From Moniliella sp. 'wahieum' (Eukaryota; Basidiomycota; Moniliellomycetes; Moniliellales; Moniliellaceae), in assembly GCA_003971905.1 (NCBI GenBank), contig RSEE01000105.1:62001-126000 (forward strand): DNA of 64,000 nt. The letters run 5' to 3'. Below the pieces are notes generated by a model that saw only the letters and a program-made list of their open reading frames with translations, was not told where the DNA came from and did no database searches. Within the stretch, counting starts at the first letter, position 1; every line of letters begins with the position of its first letter. Made by a program: the position numbers and the translations under genes. This document shows, piece after piece, positions 23,149 to 37,903 of this stretch.

Positions 23149-23163
23149 GAACTCGGGGGCGAA

Positions 23164-26100
23164 ATGCGAATCATCCGGGCATTATATGACAGTGGGGCAT
23201 TCCCATCCATTTGGAAAGACAAATCCGTCTTCACATCCATGACCCCTTGCGACGACGAGATAGAGGTTGCTAACGGGACACATGTAAAGGCGGAAGGACG
23301 AGGCACGGCCACAATCCGTATCCGATGCTTAGGAGGACACCAAATGGAGATAAAACTCCCCAACAGCCTATACATGCCCCGTTTCAGCCGAAATCTCGTC
23401 AGTGTAGCACACCTGTCGAACACCGGAATCGCATCATACTTCGCCCCACACCAGAAGGGTATCTGGCTTGGTAACCCAGGATCCACCCTACGAAAAGTAA
23501 CCGGCAGTGACTATCAATTCACGATCTTACACAACCCGCGAACGCCACCCACACCCCTGCGGGCCATGGCGACCAAACCGATCAAACCGGCCGACCCACC
23601 CTCAACCCCAAACTCCCTCGCAGCATCCCTGGCCCTGGACCACGTCTCTAAAGCCCACAAACGCTGGAACCACGCAGCCATCGACCTCCTCCCCTGGCTT
23701 ACACGATCGGAAACCGCAGGCCTCCGCGTCACAGCCAAGCATATCTCCCTCTGTCGTTCAGAGTGGGATTGCCCAACATGCGCGGTGGCACTAGCGACAG
23801 CATCGCCCCATCCGAGCCGGGACCGCCTCCGATCCAAAAGACCTTTCGAGGTCCTCCACGTCGACGTAGTAGACCTCCCCCGGGTAACCGGCATGGGGCA
23901 CGGATACGCCCTCGTCGCCGTTGATGACTTCACGCGGTACGTCTTCACCACAGCGATCCCGACAAAGGGCGCTGCAACGAAGGAACTGCGGAACCTCATA
24001 TTGCGGGAGCAACGCTACGGCCCGGACAGACTGCTGCGGACTTTGCGCACGGACAACGCCCCCGAATTGACAAGCGCACTGCAACCTTTTCTGGACGAGC
24101 AAGGCATCACGTCAGAACGGACAATCCCGGGGCAGAGTGCTAGCAACGGTGTGGCTGAGCGTGCCATCCGAACCATAACGACTCGTGCAAGGCAGTTGCT
24201 CTTGGGTACAGGTCTTCCGACGTCGGACTGGTGGGAACACAGCCTCCACGCTGCGTGCTTCACCCAAAACCAAATGCCACTCAAAACATCCGGGGAAGAC
24301 AACAAATCGCGATTTGAGCGATACAAAGGCCACGCATACTCGTTACCGATGCAACCCTTTGGCCGCGTTGCATACCTCCATCTGCCCGAGTCACGCCGCG
24401 AGCACAAGCTCAGCGCGCGGGCAGAGGAAGGTATGCTGGTAGGATACCACCATCAGCGCGGATCAAAGGGATGGCTCTTCGCCACATACCAACCATCCCT
24501 GGGTACCTTCACCTACCGCTGGTCGAAACCGTACAAATGGGGCAACGCCATCTACCCCCATCTCCACCCCGACCACTTCCCACCCGACATCTCCAAATCA
24601 CCTCAAATTAAAATCGACAGTGAAAAAGACGCTAACCCTACTCCGCCAGCCGCGGCAGCACCCATGCCCCGAACCGCCGCCACACCCCAGACACCCGCTC
24701 CCACCACCACCCCCCCTCCGCGCCGCTACCCCCTCCGCCAGCGCACCACCCGCACCTCCCTCGACCTGCACACACTCCCAATCGCTGACGACCCCACCGA
24801 CACGACCTACCATGCTCGTGCTGCAGCCGCCACGCCCCACTGCGCCGCACCAGAGATCGGCATCGCCCGCCCCCTACCTGACACATCCGCCCCCCCGTTT
24901 GCCGACACAGTTCAACCTCCCGAATACGCCGCCATGACTGCTCTCAGCGCACCCATCCACCCGGACACGGTTCAGCTCACCAAGGATGGCGTACCCCTCG
25001 CTCCCAAGACGCTCAAGGGTCTCGAGACTCACCCCTCCTTTGCCATGGTCAAGCAGGCTATGGCCGACGAGGTGGCCACACTCGCGCGATACGGCACCTA
25101 CGAGGCTACGTACCCACCACCGGGTGCACAAATCCTCATAGGACTATGGCGCATCACCACAAAGACGGACGCCGAGGGCCGGTTCCTGCGCCACCGCGCG
25201 CGCTTTGTCGCGGGCGGACACCAACAATCGGCCGAGACTTGGGGCCAGACGTTCGCACCATCGGTGCGCACACCTGCCATCCTGACCCTCGTCGTGCTGG
25301 CCGAGAAGTATAAGTTTGGCCTCTTCTCGGCGGACGTCAATGCAGCGTACCTGAACGCCCCCCTCGAAGAAGCAGTCTACATCCGCCCACCCCCCTACTT
25401 CCCCGAAGCGGGTGGTCGCGTGTGGCGTCTCAAGAAGAGTCTATACGGGCTACATCAGAGCGGAGCAAACTGGGCACGATACATCCGGAACCTGCTGCGT
25501 GACAAGCTCGGCTTCACGCAAAGCTTGACCGAGCCCTGCTTGTTCGTGCGCGCTGCACCACCGGGTGAGCAGATCCTCCTGGCGGTCCACACCGACGATC
25601 TGCTCCTCGCATGCAAGTCACACCAAAAGTACGAGGAGTTTATGGCCGAGATAAACACACACATTGATGTTCGTGGTAACGGTCCCCTTCACTACCACCT
25701 GGGATGCCAATACGATCGGATCGGTGGGGAGCTGTACCTGAGCCAACCAAAGTTCATCGAGGAAGTGGTGGCAAAGCACCACATCAAAGCCCCGTGGATC
25801 CGGACTCTCCCACATCCCGTACGGATGATACCGCCCCGTGCCGACCCTGAACCCCATCCCTCCCAGCCTTGCGCAAGGCATATCAGGGGAAGATCGGATC
25901 GGGACTGTGGGCTGCACGAATGGGCCGGCCTGACTCCCTCTTCGCTATCACGGCCCTCAGCAGAGCCGCTGCCGACCCATCGCAGCAGCATCATCAAGCA
26001 GTCGATGACTTCCTTCGCTACCTGTACCATACTCGAGGAAAGGGCCTGAGGTTGACCCCAACATCAGATGCACCGGCCATTGCGCTGTATACAGATTCCG

Positions 26101-26591
26101 ACTTGGCGGGAGATCCCATCCAGGCACGCTCCACATCTGGATGCCTACTGATGGTGTACGGTGTGCCGGTGTCGTGGCGATCCATTCTTCAGCCGAAGAG
26201 CGTTACCAGTACCGCCGCCGCCGAATATACGGCAGGATATGATGGACTGGTTGACGCCAACTATGTCAAGAACATCATGATCGAGCTTGGGGCCATCGGC
26301 GAGGGTACACCCATTCATTGGTATTGCGACAATAAGTCTGTCGTCGATCTCGCCCACAAATTTGGCAGCACCGGCAAGCTCCGAGAGCTGAAGATCCGGT
26401 ACCACAATGTACGGCAACACGTGGACTCGGGCGAGGCCATACTTGTACACATCCCCGGCGAAAGGAACCCAGCGGACGTCCTCACCAAGCCTCTCGGCCG
26501 TCCCGCCCTGACAAGCCATCTTGCTCAACTCCGCGTCGAGGAGATGGATCCAGTCCACATGACTGGGCCCTCCGGTCAGCGGGGGTGTTGA
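23164..26591 (+). CDS. pol: copia Pol polyprotein: protease, integrase, RT, RNase H
   Basis: Open from 23164 to about 25870, then continues one frame over to 26591. The aspartic protease motif is LYDSGAF at the very start. The GAG-pre-integrase region carries HKRWNHAAIDLL and a Cys pair (DCPTC). The integrase core has LHVDVVD, RTDNAPEL and NGVAERAIRTI, giving a D,D-35-E arrangement. RT motifs are RHRARFVAGGHQQ, FSADVNAAYLNAPL, LKKSLYGLHQSG and the catalytic box VHTDDLLL, where HTDD replaces the common YVDD. RNase H has YTDSDLAGD, TAAAEYTAGYD and WYCDNKSVVDL. The single frame change near 25870-25900 lies in the RT-RNase H connection. The start ATG at 23164 follows the TAG by 15 bases. Confidence 0.95.
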
Positions 26592-26746
26592 CATCCGTCC
26601 TAGGACCGCGCGGACCCTGAGTCACGTGAGTCAGCTTTCATTCCTTCCGAGCTCGCACCAGTCTTCTGGACGAGTCAGTCGCAGAAGCTTCTTAGTCCAA
26701 TACGACGTTCAGTGCTCACATTCTGTGGTAGTAGCGAGGCCGACCA
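26586..26746 (+). repeat. 3' LTR of the copia element
   Basis: Matches the 5' LTR end to end apart from short indels. It is preceded by the purine run GCGGGGG and followed by ATGGTGCAC, which repeats the ATGG found before the 5' LTR. Confidence 0.95.
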
Positions 26747-27117
26747 ATGGTGCACTCGTAGCAAAAAAGAAGACCAAAAAGTAGATGTACTGAGAGGCCC
26801 TACGGTTGGGTTGGTACTCTTGTATAACTGAGTGGGAGGACTTGTCGGCGCCACGACAGTGTCCGCACACATCACACATCACACATCACACAACACACAT
26901 CGCGCTGTTCCATCCGCCTTTCAGCTAGGTTCTGTCCCCTATCGGGCTGCTCATGTATCGGTCCATTCCTGTCACTGTCACCTTCACTCTCATTCTGCAT
27001 TCAATACCACTTCTCTCTGTCGACCTCGACCTCGGTCCCCAGTCGCACGCACGCACTGCATGGTAATCGCAAAACCAATGGACTGCACCATGGGGTACTT
27101 GTTGGCACAAAAAAAGT
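26747..27117. other. spacer between retroelement and tRNA-Ile
   Basis: No gene is seen. It has CACATCACACAT short repeats near 26870 and, beside the tRNA, a run of seven A that is the tRNA's T7 terminator on the minus strand. Confidence 0.5.
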
Positions 27118-27211
27118 GGTCAATATGAGGCTTGAACTCATGACCTTGGCATCACCAACACTCCGGAAGGACATATTAGTACCACGCTCTGACCAACTGA
27201 GCTAATCGACC
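27118..27211 (-). tRNA. tRNA-Ile (anticodon AAU, read IAU), with intron
   Basis: The cloverleaf is complete: acceptor GGTCGAT/ATTGACC, D-arm GCTC...GAGC, anticodon stem TGGTA/TGCCA, loop CTAATA-A, variable AGGTC, and T-arm ATGAG TTCAAGC CTCAT. A 21-base intron lies one base 3' of the anticodon, the standard position, and folds into a small TCC/GGA hairpin. The mature length is 73. A T7 tract (TTTTTTT) follows two bases past the acceptor stem as Pol III terminator. An exonically identical copy is at 61669-61763. Confidence 0.95.
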
Positions 27212-30596
<3,385 letters not shown>

Positions 30597-31053
30597 GGAG
30601 GCGGCGGTGTGGGTGCTGTCGCTGTGCTTCGGCGGGGCGCCTGGGCGATGACGTCGGCGGAGAGCAGCAGGCGGAAGGCGGAAGGCGGAAGGGCGCAGTG
30701 ACTGCCCCCCTGCGCGTCGCGTGGGCAGGCGCGGGGGCAGCGCGCCAGCACACGCGCCGAAACGCGCCGAAGCAGCGCGTCGCCTTCGCACCCGCCCCAG
30801 TAGGGTTGCCATTAATGAGTACCCAGCAGTCCATGCAATGGCAGATCTACAACGGCCTCGATACAGGGCACGGGATGAGCATGCGGATGAGCATAGGCAT
30901 AGGCATAGGCATGAGCATGAGGATGGGTGGGAAAAAGAGGGAAGAGGATGAAAGAAAAAGGAGAGGGAAAGAGAGGGAAGAGGATGAAAGAAAAAGAAAA
31001 GAAAAGGAAGGGCAGAGGATGAAAAGGGAGGCACCAATGTCCCCCGAGGAAGT
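30597..31053. other. intergenic between DYRK kinase 3' end and DEF1
   Basis: The DEF1 promoter. It contains GGCATA/GAGCAT hexamer repeats (about 30878-30925) and a GGGAAGAGGATGAAAGAAAAAG repeat pair (30948-31010). No gene is seen. Confidence 0.5.
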
Positions 31054-34000
31054 TTAGGGTGCGTGCCCTGGGACGCGGGCAACGGGGGCAGACCATGGCT
31101 GTCGTAGTGGGCCAGCGGGGGACCAGGATCCGTGTCGACGGGCACGAGCGGCGGCGTAGCTTTGCGCGCCAAGATGCGAGTGCGAGGGGGACCGGCACAA
31201 TCGGGATCTGGATCTGGTACGGGTCCCACGTCGGGGGGGGTAGCCTGAACAGGAGCCGAAGCCTGAGCCGGGGCTGGAGCCAGACCTGGAACCAGACCTG
31301 GAGCTGGAGCTGGAGCTGGAGCCGGAGCTGGAGCTGGGCTGGAGCGGGTGCGGAGCCGGGGCAGAAGGTGGTGGCAAGCCCATCCCTGCCCCCATCCCCC
31401 CTCCCAATCCAATCCCGGCCCTTAGAGGCGGAGGTGATAGTTTTGCGTCGGCTACTAACGCGTTTAGCCACGGGCCGCGGGTAGACGTGTTGGATCCAAG
31501 GGTGGTGCATGGCCTGGGAAGGCGTGAGACGCTGGTGCTTGTCCCAAGCCAAACACTGGGCAAGGAATCGACAAACCGGTCGTCAGGACATTGACTTAAC
31601 GCCTGGTGCAGTGTCTTGCCGCTGGGCGTACGTGTTTTGCCCTTGGAGTTGACCAGGTGCCGTGGCGGCCCTGCGAGTCAAAGAAGAGCGACGCACGGGG
31701 CGCTTGCTCCACCATCTCCTTGGGAGGTACACCCAGGATCTCCATAATGCATGCTAGCTGTTCCTGCTCGTTCTCCCCGGGAAACAGCGGGTAGCCCGTG
31801 TACATTTCCGCCAGGATGCAGCCCAAGCTCCACATGTCAATCTCTGCTCAGACGGGGGGCTGGTCAGCTGTTGTGCCTAGGATGAGGGGAGGGGGGGGGG
31901 GGGGGGAAGGGGGAGGGAGAGGGAGAGGAAGGGAATCAGAGCAAAAGGGAAGAAGTACGTACCTAGGCCATAACTGATACCGAGGATGACTTCCGGGGAA
32001 CGATAAAAGCGAGACTGGATATAAGTGTAAACCTTTTCGTCTTTGAAGCAAGAGGAGCCAAAGTCGATGACTTTGAGCTGGGACTTGCGAGGGTTGACGA
32101 GCAAGATATTTTCCGGTTTGAGGTCGCAGTGAACGACGTCGTGCTGGACCAAAGGAGGAGAGCACGTAGGATTTGGAGCGTGAAGCGGCGCAAGAGACGC
32201 ACCCGAGCATCCGGCAAACGAATTGCACTTGATCAGTTCGTATAGGTTCATGCTCATTAGTTCCATGGCGATGCACAGGTGGTTACGGAAGTAGAACGAG
32301 TCGACCATGTGCACCACGTTGTGCACGTCGTCCGGGTCCCAATCGACAAGTTGCTGTAGGATCTTGGTCTCGACGAGCGCTTGGTGGTGGAATCGTTGTT
32401 TGTTACGGATCAACTTGATGGCCACCCACTACCCGTCTTGTGATCCTTGCATTTGAGCACCTGCCCAAACGAGCCCCGACCTAGACACTGCACCACCTCG
32501 TACCGGTACGCCAAGTGGTCACGTAAACGACCTTGTAATCCCTCGCTCCGTCGTCGTAGCCATAGTTAAATTCCGGCGGGAGAGGTAGGCAATATGCTTG
32601 CGTGTCGTGCCGGCATAGTAAATCTTCTTACCCTTCATCGTCTGGTTCATCTCCTCCACCTCATACTCGCACAGCCGATTGCCAAACATGACCTCGGCCT
32701 GGCGCACCGAGTACTCGCGCGACCCGGCTTCCGGCAGGGGGAATTCAAATTGCCGATCGAGATCACTTTGCTTGACGCCTTGTGACAGTTTCCGCGTCTG
32801 GTACCGCTCAATGTACCCCTTCATCTCCTCGTCGCCAGATACGGTCGTCCTCGTGATCGCGCTGAATCTCTTCGCTGGACCGCTGTCCACCCCATCACAG
32901 GCACAGGCACAGGCACAGGCACAGGAGGGAGACTGGCGCGGTGCGAAGCAAGCTCCCGCGGAGACGGCTGCTTGTCCAAGTGGTCCGCGTCAAGCAAGTC
33001 GGGCTTCCTGTCAGCCGGAGGCGTCTCCTTGGGAGCCTGCATTTCAGCGGCGCGAATGAGCAAGCCATGGAGAATATTGTTTTCGTTAGGGGTGAGAGGG
33101 ACCGAGGGGTGGTAGAACAAGCTCCGCACCCGCTGCATCACCGCCTCGGTCTCTTCCGCCGTCTTGGCCACCGCACACGCATTCAAGATCGACACGATCG
33201 CAGGAGAAACGATGGGTGGGGGACTAAGGTCAGGAAGCGCAATAGAAGGTGCAGAGGGGGACGCGGGAAGAGGCACAGTCGCCAGATGTGGGGGGACAAA
33301 AAGCGAGATGGGACGCGCGGTCTCACTTGGTTTCTTCAAAGGCAAAGGTCGCGGGTGGGGAGGTACGATGGAAGCAAGCCGTTCCATTTCTTCGGAATGG
33401 GGAAGAGCAGCAGGAGCAGGAGCAGAAGCAAGAGCAGCAGCGGCGGTGGAAGCAGGAGCAGGGCAGGAGCAGGGGCCGGTACCTCTTTGGGGAGCTGTCC
33501 GACCTCTTTTCGTCGTGGATGGGGAGGGAGAGTGCGACTAGCCCGTGCTGTGGGGCTTTTGTTTTGGACTGGTTTCCTGGACACACTCGTCTTACGTTGC
33601 GGGGGAAGGAACAGGAGCCGGTGCCGATGCTGGTGCCGGGGCCGGGGCCGGTGGCGGGAGGGAGAGAAAGCGGTAGGGGCGGCTCTTCCCTCGCGGGCGG
33701 AGGAACGTTGAAGGGTAAAGTACTCCATCGGGCCGAGAAAGAAGAAGGAGCCTTTTCTCTTTGCTGAACAAGTCCTCTTCCTCCTCGCCCTTGCGGCGAC
33801 GAAAAAGGGGGGTGCGACGGGACTTGGGAAGTATCCCCGGTCCTCAGCAGGGCCGGGTCCAACGCAATCGACGACGACGACGCAGACGTACCATTGGGGA
33901 ACAGGACTGAACCTAGCTCGTCCTCCTGTCGCTCCCCCGCCCCCCAGGACTGGGCGAGAAGGAAGTATCTTCCCATCGCGGCGTCGAGCTTTCGCGGCCC

Positions 34001-36256
34001 GACCTTTCCCTCGCGGCAATTTCAACTGCAAAGCCGATCGGCGTTTCCCCTTGGGCGTATCCCGCCCTTGCCCCACCGACGCCTGCCATGTCTTGTCTGT
34101 CTTCTTGTCCCGCTGCCCACCGGAACTGGAGGGCGATCGCAAGGCCTGCGACAAGGTCGAAAGGGAAAACTTGCGCGCGTGGGAACCGGTGCCGGTGCCG
34201 GGGCCGATGCCGGCCTTGTCTGTCTCCAAGCGGTCAGGTTTATCGATGGGTTTGATTTCCTGAGGCATGCGCGGCGGCGTGGGCTTGGGCTTGGCTTTTT
34301 TCTCCGAGGGGCTGGCGGAGATGAGGTAGGCACCACTGGACGAGCGACGAGTCGAGCCTCGTTGGGGAGGCGAGGCGGGCGTCACTTCCCCGGCCGTATA
34401 CGGCGGGGTGAGGAATTGGCTCCTGGCTAGGTGGGGAGACAACCTAGGACACGGTCCTGGGGGCAGGATTTCTCCCGATGCTTGTGCCAGAGCAGGATCC
34501 TTGCGCCAAGAAAGCGGCAGGGCCTTGTCTTCCTCGGAGAGCGGCCCCCTCCATGCTGAGAGGAGCGGGTCCCGGCCCTCTTGATACGAAGGTTTCTCTA
34601 CCAAATCTCTCGGGAGAGGAGGGACTGGCGGGATGGGATCGCGCAAGTGCGTCGAAAACCGCTTCCTCTCCTCTGTCTCGACGCTTCCGCGTGGCTCGTC
34701 CTTGCGTCTTCCGGGGCTGATGCCATCGAGCTTGCGCAGGCTTCCGTCGTTGCCGGGTCCGACAGGATCAGGCCGGATATCCGACGCGATTTTTTGGGTG
34801 TGCCCAAAACGACAGTGGGCGCGGGAGGGGTGGAAGGGTAGGTGCCGGAACCAGTGCGAGAATGAGCATGGGGCTCCTCTCGTAGGATCTGGGCCAGGGA
34901 GGATTGGGGGTATGTTTTCTGCCGAATTGGAGGGAATCATCTGGGTTGATCTCGGCTCGGGCCCGATTGCGAGTAGAGTTGGACCGACTGGGCGCCTCGA
35001 TGGATGAGTTGCGTGACTGGTTATCGGGCGTTTTGCGGCGACGCGGAGGGGTTGCAGCGCCGGAAGCAGTGCCATGAGGAAGGGGTGGAAGGGAAGGGAG
35101 GTTGGCACGGCGCCCTATCTGACCTATCCTGCCCAAGGCTGGGCTAGGATGAGCACTGGCCTCTCCGCTGGTTGTGCCGGGGGTTCCGTCGCGTGACTGG
35201 GTAGTTGGGCGGGAGGAGGTGCGGGGAGGGACGAAGGTGGCAGAGGCAGGGGAAGGGAATGCGCTGATTCCAGCTGGGAACAGAGGATTGGTCAGCTGGC
35301 GGGGTTGGGCTCGCTCCCGTTCGCCCTCGCTGTGGTACTGTAAAAAAGTGGCAAAGGAGGCTTGGAAATTGGCTACCACGTCCACGTCGAGATCAAGACC
35401 GAGGGAGGAAGAGCGGATGGAATCGGTGGGGATGCCAGAGGCGTCACGGGGCGGCAAGGCCGGGGGAGGGGCCGCGGCTGTCAGCAGGGGGTGCCGAGCT
35501 TGACGGGGTCGGGGGCACGTCGTATGGCTAGGAGAAAGAGAGGGCAGGTTAGTAATGAGGCGGATAGAGAGGGAGCAAGGGGGGTGAGGGGGGACGCACC
35601 ATGGCGGAGGTGGAGTTGTCGCGCTTGGGCGGCAGGTAGGCGGTTGGGGCCGGCCTTCGGACACGTCGCGGCGGTGGCGGCGTGGGAGACTGGCAGGGCG
35701 GGCGGGGCGGGGTAGTGCTCCTCGTGGCTGGTTTGGGATCGGGGGCCTTGCGAAGCGGGGTGGCGAGGTGGGCGTAGGCGGCGCGCGGGGGCGCGTCGGA
35801 GGACTGGCGCGATGGGGTGGTCCATGCAGAGGGGCGGCGGGCGGGGCGGTGTGGGGCCGGCGGGGGCGGCGGGGGCGGCGGAGGCCATGCGGCTGGCCAG
35901 CTCGCCAATGCCGACTAGGCCGGCGCGGTCCATGTAGGCGCGGGAGGCGCTGGGGGTGAGGAGGCGGCCGAGGGGGTCGTAGGCGTAGGGGGTGCGCTCG
36001 AAGGGCGTGCGTGGGCTGGCGAGGGCGGCGGGGTGCGGGGCATAGGGGTGGAGGGTACGCTGGGGGCGGGGGTGGGTGCTGGGGAGCGAGTCGGGCACGC
36101 GTGGGGGCGGGCGGTGGCCGTCGAGGTGCTGCTGGAGGCGGCGGGCGCTGAAGCTGTGGGGGAGGGGCCGCTGGTGGTGGGGGAGGAGGCGGCGGTGGCG
36201 GCGGCGGTGCTGGGGACGGTGGCGGCGGGGCCTGCGCCTCGGCGCGGATCGCCCAT
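31054..36256 (-). CDS. class II DYRK protein kinase (Pom1/DYRK2-like) with long N-terminal extension
   Basis: A dual-specificity kinase of the CMGC group. The NAPA-like block before the kinase reads YEVEEMNQ...KIYYAG, then YGYDD...[16 protein letters not shown], as in DYRK2/Pom1. Kinase motifs are [74 protein letters not shown] (the autophosphorylated YxY loop) and [21 protein letters not shown] clean 119-base intron (31844-31962, GTACGT...GAGCAG) splits [10 protein letters not shown]. Frame changes fall near 32420 (HKTG to WVAIK) and 32200. The ~1000-residue N-terminus is Pro/Ser-rich; the start at 36256 (MGDPRRGAG) is tentative, and so is the C-terminal end in Pro/Ala repeats at about 31054. 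Fungal class II DYRKs act in polarity and size control; the role here is inferred. Confidence 0.85.
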
Positions 36257-37903
36257 GGCGGCGGAGGAGGTGGTGGTGGCAGCGCGTGGCCACCGTGGAG
36301 CGCGGCGTGAATTGAATAGGGCGATGCATGCACCCCGCCGGCTGCGGCTGCAGGCACACTGCCCCCCTGCCGGGCGCGCACCCGCTGCGCCACTGCCCCC
36401 GTGCACTCCGCCACCGGCCGTCGATCGCCGGGCACCAGCCTTACTTGAGCCCAGGCGATCGACAGGCCACCGCACTTTGCTGCTTCATCTAAATACTTCG
36501 TCCGCCGGCTTCCCACGCTGCCCACACGCGTGTCTGCGCGTGTCCACCAAGTTGCGACTAAAAGTAAAAGCACTGAATCGCCTATACCCCATCTCACCAT
36601 CAGGTGTCACCGCGGGATTACCCACGGGGGCGGGGTTGAACTTTGACGACCATCTGGCGGTGTTAGACGTTAGGCGTTACGGGGAGCAGACCGCAAGGTG
36701 GTGCCGGCAAGGGTGAGTTGAGTTGCACGCTGCTCCAATCTATGGTAGAGAGCTCATCGACAAATGTCCGTACAGTTTTGCTTTCAGCCATTTCCATAAT
36801 TGCCCCTCACTCCTTTGCTTGCCCCGTTCGGCTTGACAGTGGGCGCGCCCCAGGCAGCCCCGTGAAGGCAGGCCGGCTTGGGGATAGGCACAGGAAAAAG
36901 AGGGCAGGTCGTCTCTCGGCTAGATGCAGGCGCCAGACGGCAGACCAGCTCGCCAATACATTGCCTCAATACTAAGCCTGACACGAGAGTCTCTCTCAGT
37001 GCAAAGCACCAGAGAGGCCTGCTCGGCAGTACATTCGGCTGCACCACTGTGCTCAACACGGTGAGCGATGGGTCATCGATCATCCACCCCTTCTTGCTGC
37101 GCATCGAGCATCGTTGGCTCTATGTACACTCTACATGTGTTATCCATCTCTATATTTTGTGACCGTGTCATTGACAGCGCCTAAGGCTGGGACAAAAAAG
37201 GAACGCTGCGCCTCAACCGACCTGTTCATCCTGCGTGTGCTGCTTGGTAGCACCAACCCCTTTTAAAGAACCAGGGGAATCACCAGGAGATCAGGATCCT
37301 CTGGTGACCACCATCGTAGCTGTTGCAACGACCATTGACAACCACATGAAGAAGCGGATTCAACGTTCCACTGGCATACTTCTTCTACGTTCAATCTTTC
37401 GGTACATAGCGGTCCACACCTGACCGTTACCTGCATGCGCCTCCTCCAACACCTGCCCTGAACACACACCACACCAAACCCACCGTCGCAAGCTACAGAC
37501 CCACCGTGCTATGCCAGAGGGGAAGAATAGGATGAATCGGCATGATCAAGGTATAAAACAAGTTGAATCTGCTAACCGTCAGTCCTTCCCGACCTGAGGC
37601 CACCCCGCCCGCTGTCGGTGTGGCCCCACGGTTCGTGACTGGTTTACTATTCGGCCTGAAGAAAACGACCGTGGCCAGTGTCCAGTGCCCTCGTCAAACG
37701 GACTATGGAGGAGAGCGATGGGGACCGCTGGGGACCGATGGGAACCGATGGGAACCGATAAGGACCACTACGGCCGAGTGGCGAAAGCAACAAGACGATT
37801 GCGAGCATCCGTCGTGGCGTGGCACATCACCCCCCCCCCCCCTGGTGGTGATACGCAAACCAGCCACCCCCCAGCCGTTCCCATCCTCTATTCCGCCTAC
37901 CAC
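36257..37903. other. intergenic, no supported gene
   Basis: About 1.65 kb between the DYRK start and the DCC1 stop. Open frames here are short or shadowed by GC bias, and none carries a recognisable motif. A GGGGACCGATGGGAACCGATG repeat lies near 37725-37765. It should include the DYRK promoter. Confidence 0.5.

Larger units (their letters stand above)
21714..26746 (+). mobile_element. Ty1/copia (Pseudoviridae-type) LTR retrotransposon
   Basis: A 5.03-kb element bounded by near-identical direct repeats of 154 and 161 bases that start TGTTGACATCC and end ...GAGGCCGAC(C)A. The flanks share ATGG(T) on both sides, fitting a 4-5 bp target-site duplication. The order protease-integrase-RT-RNase H places it in copia rather than gypsy. 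A GGGGG polypurine tract abuts the 3' LTR. The gag region is disrupted while pol is open for 961 codons, with one further frame change before RNase H. Similarity of the LTRs indicates recent insertion. Confidence 0.97.

Noticed and set aside
21714-26746. Gypsy-type or LINE element
   Set aside because: Integrase precedes RT and there are LTRs, which fixes it as copia; no chromodomain or APE endonuclease is seen.
34768-36600. Long minus-strand frame starting near 36600 as a separate gene
   Set aside because: Its 5' part is Arg/Pro/His-rich noise in the wrong frame; only the part from about 35430 ([16 protein letters not shown]) looks coding, and it belongs to the DYRK extension.
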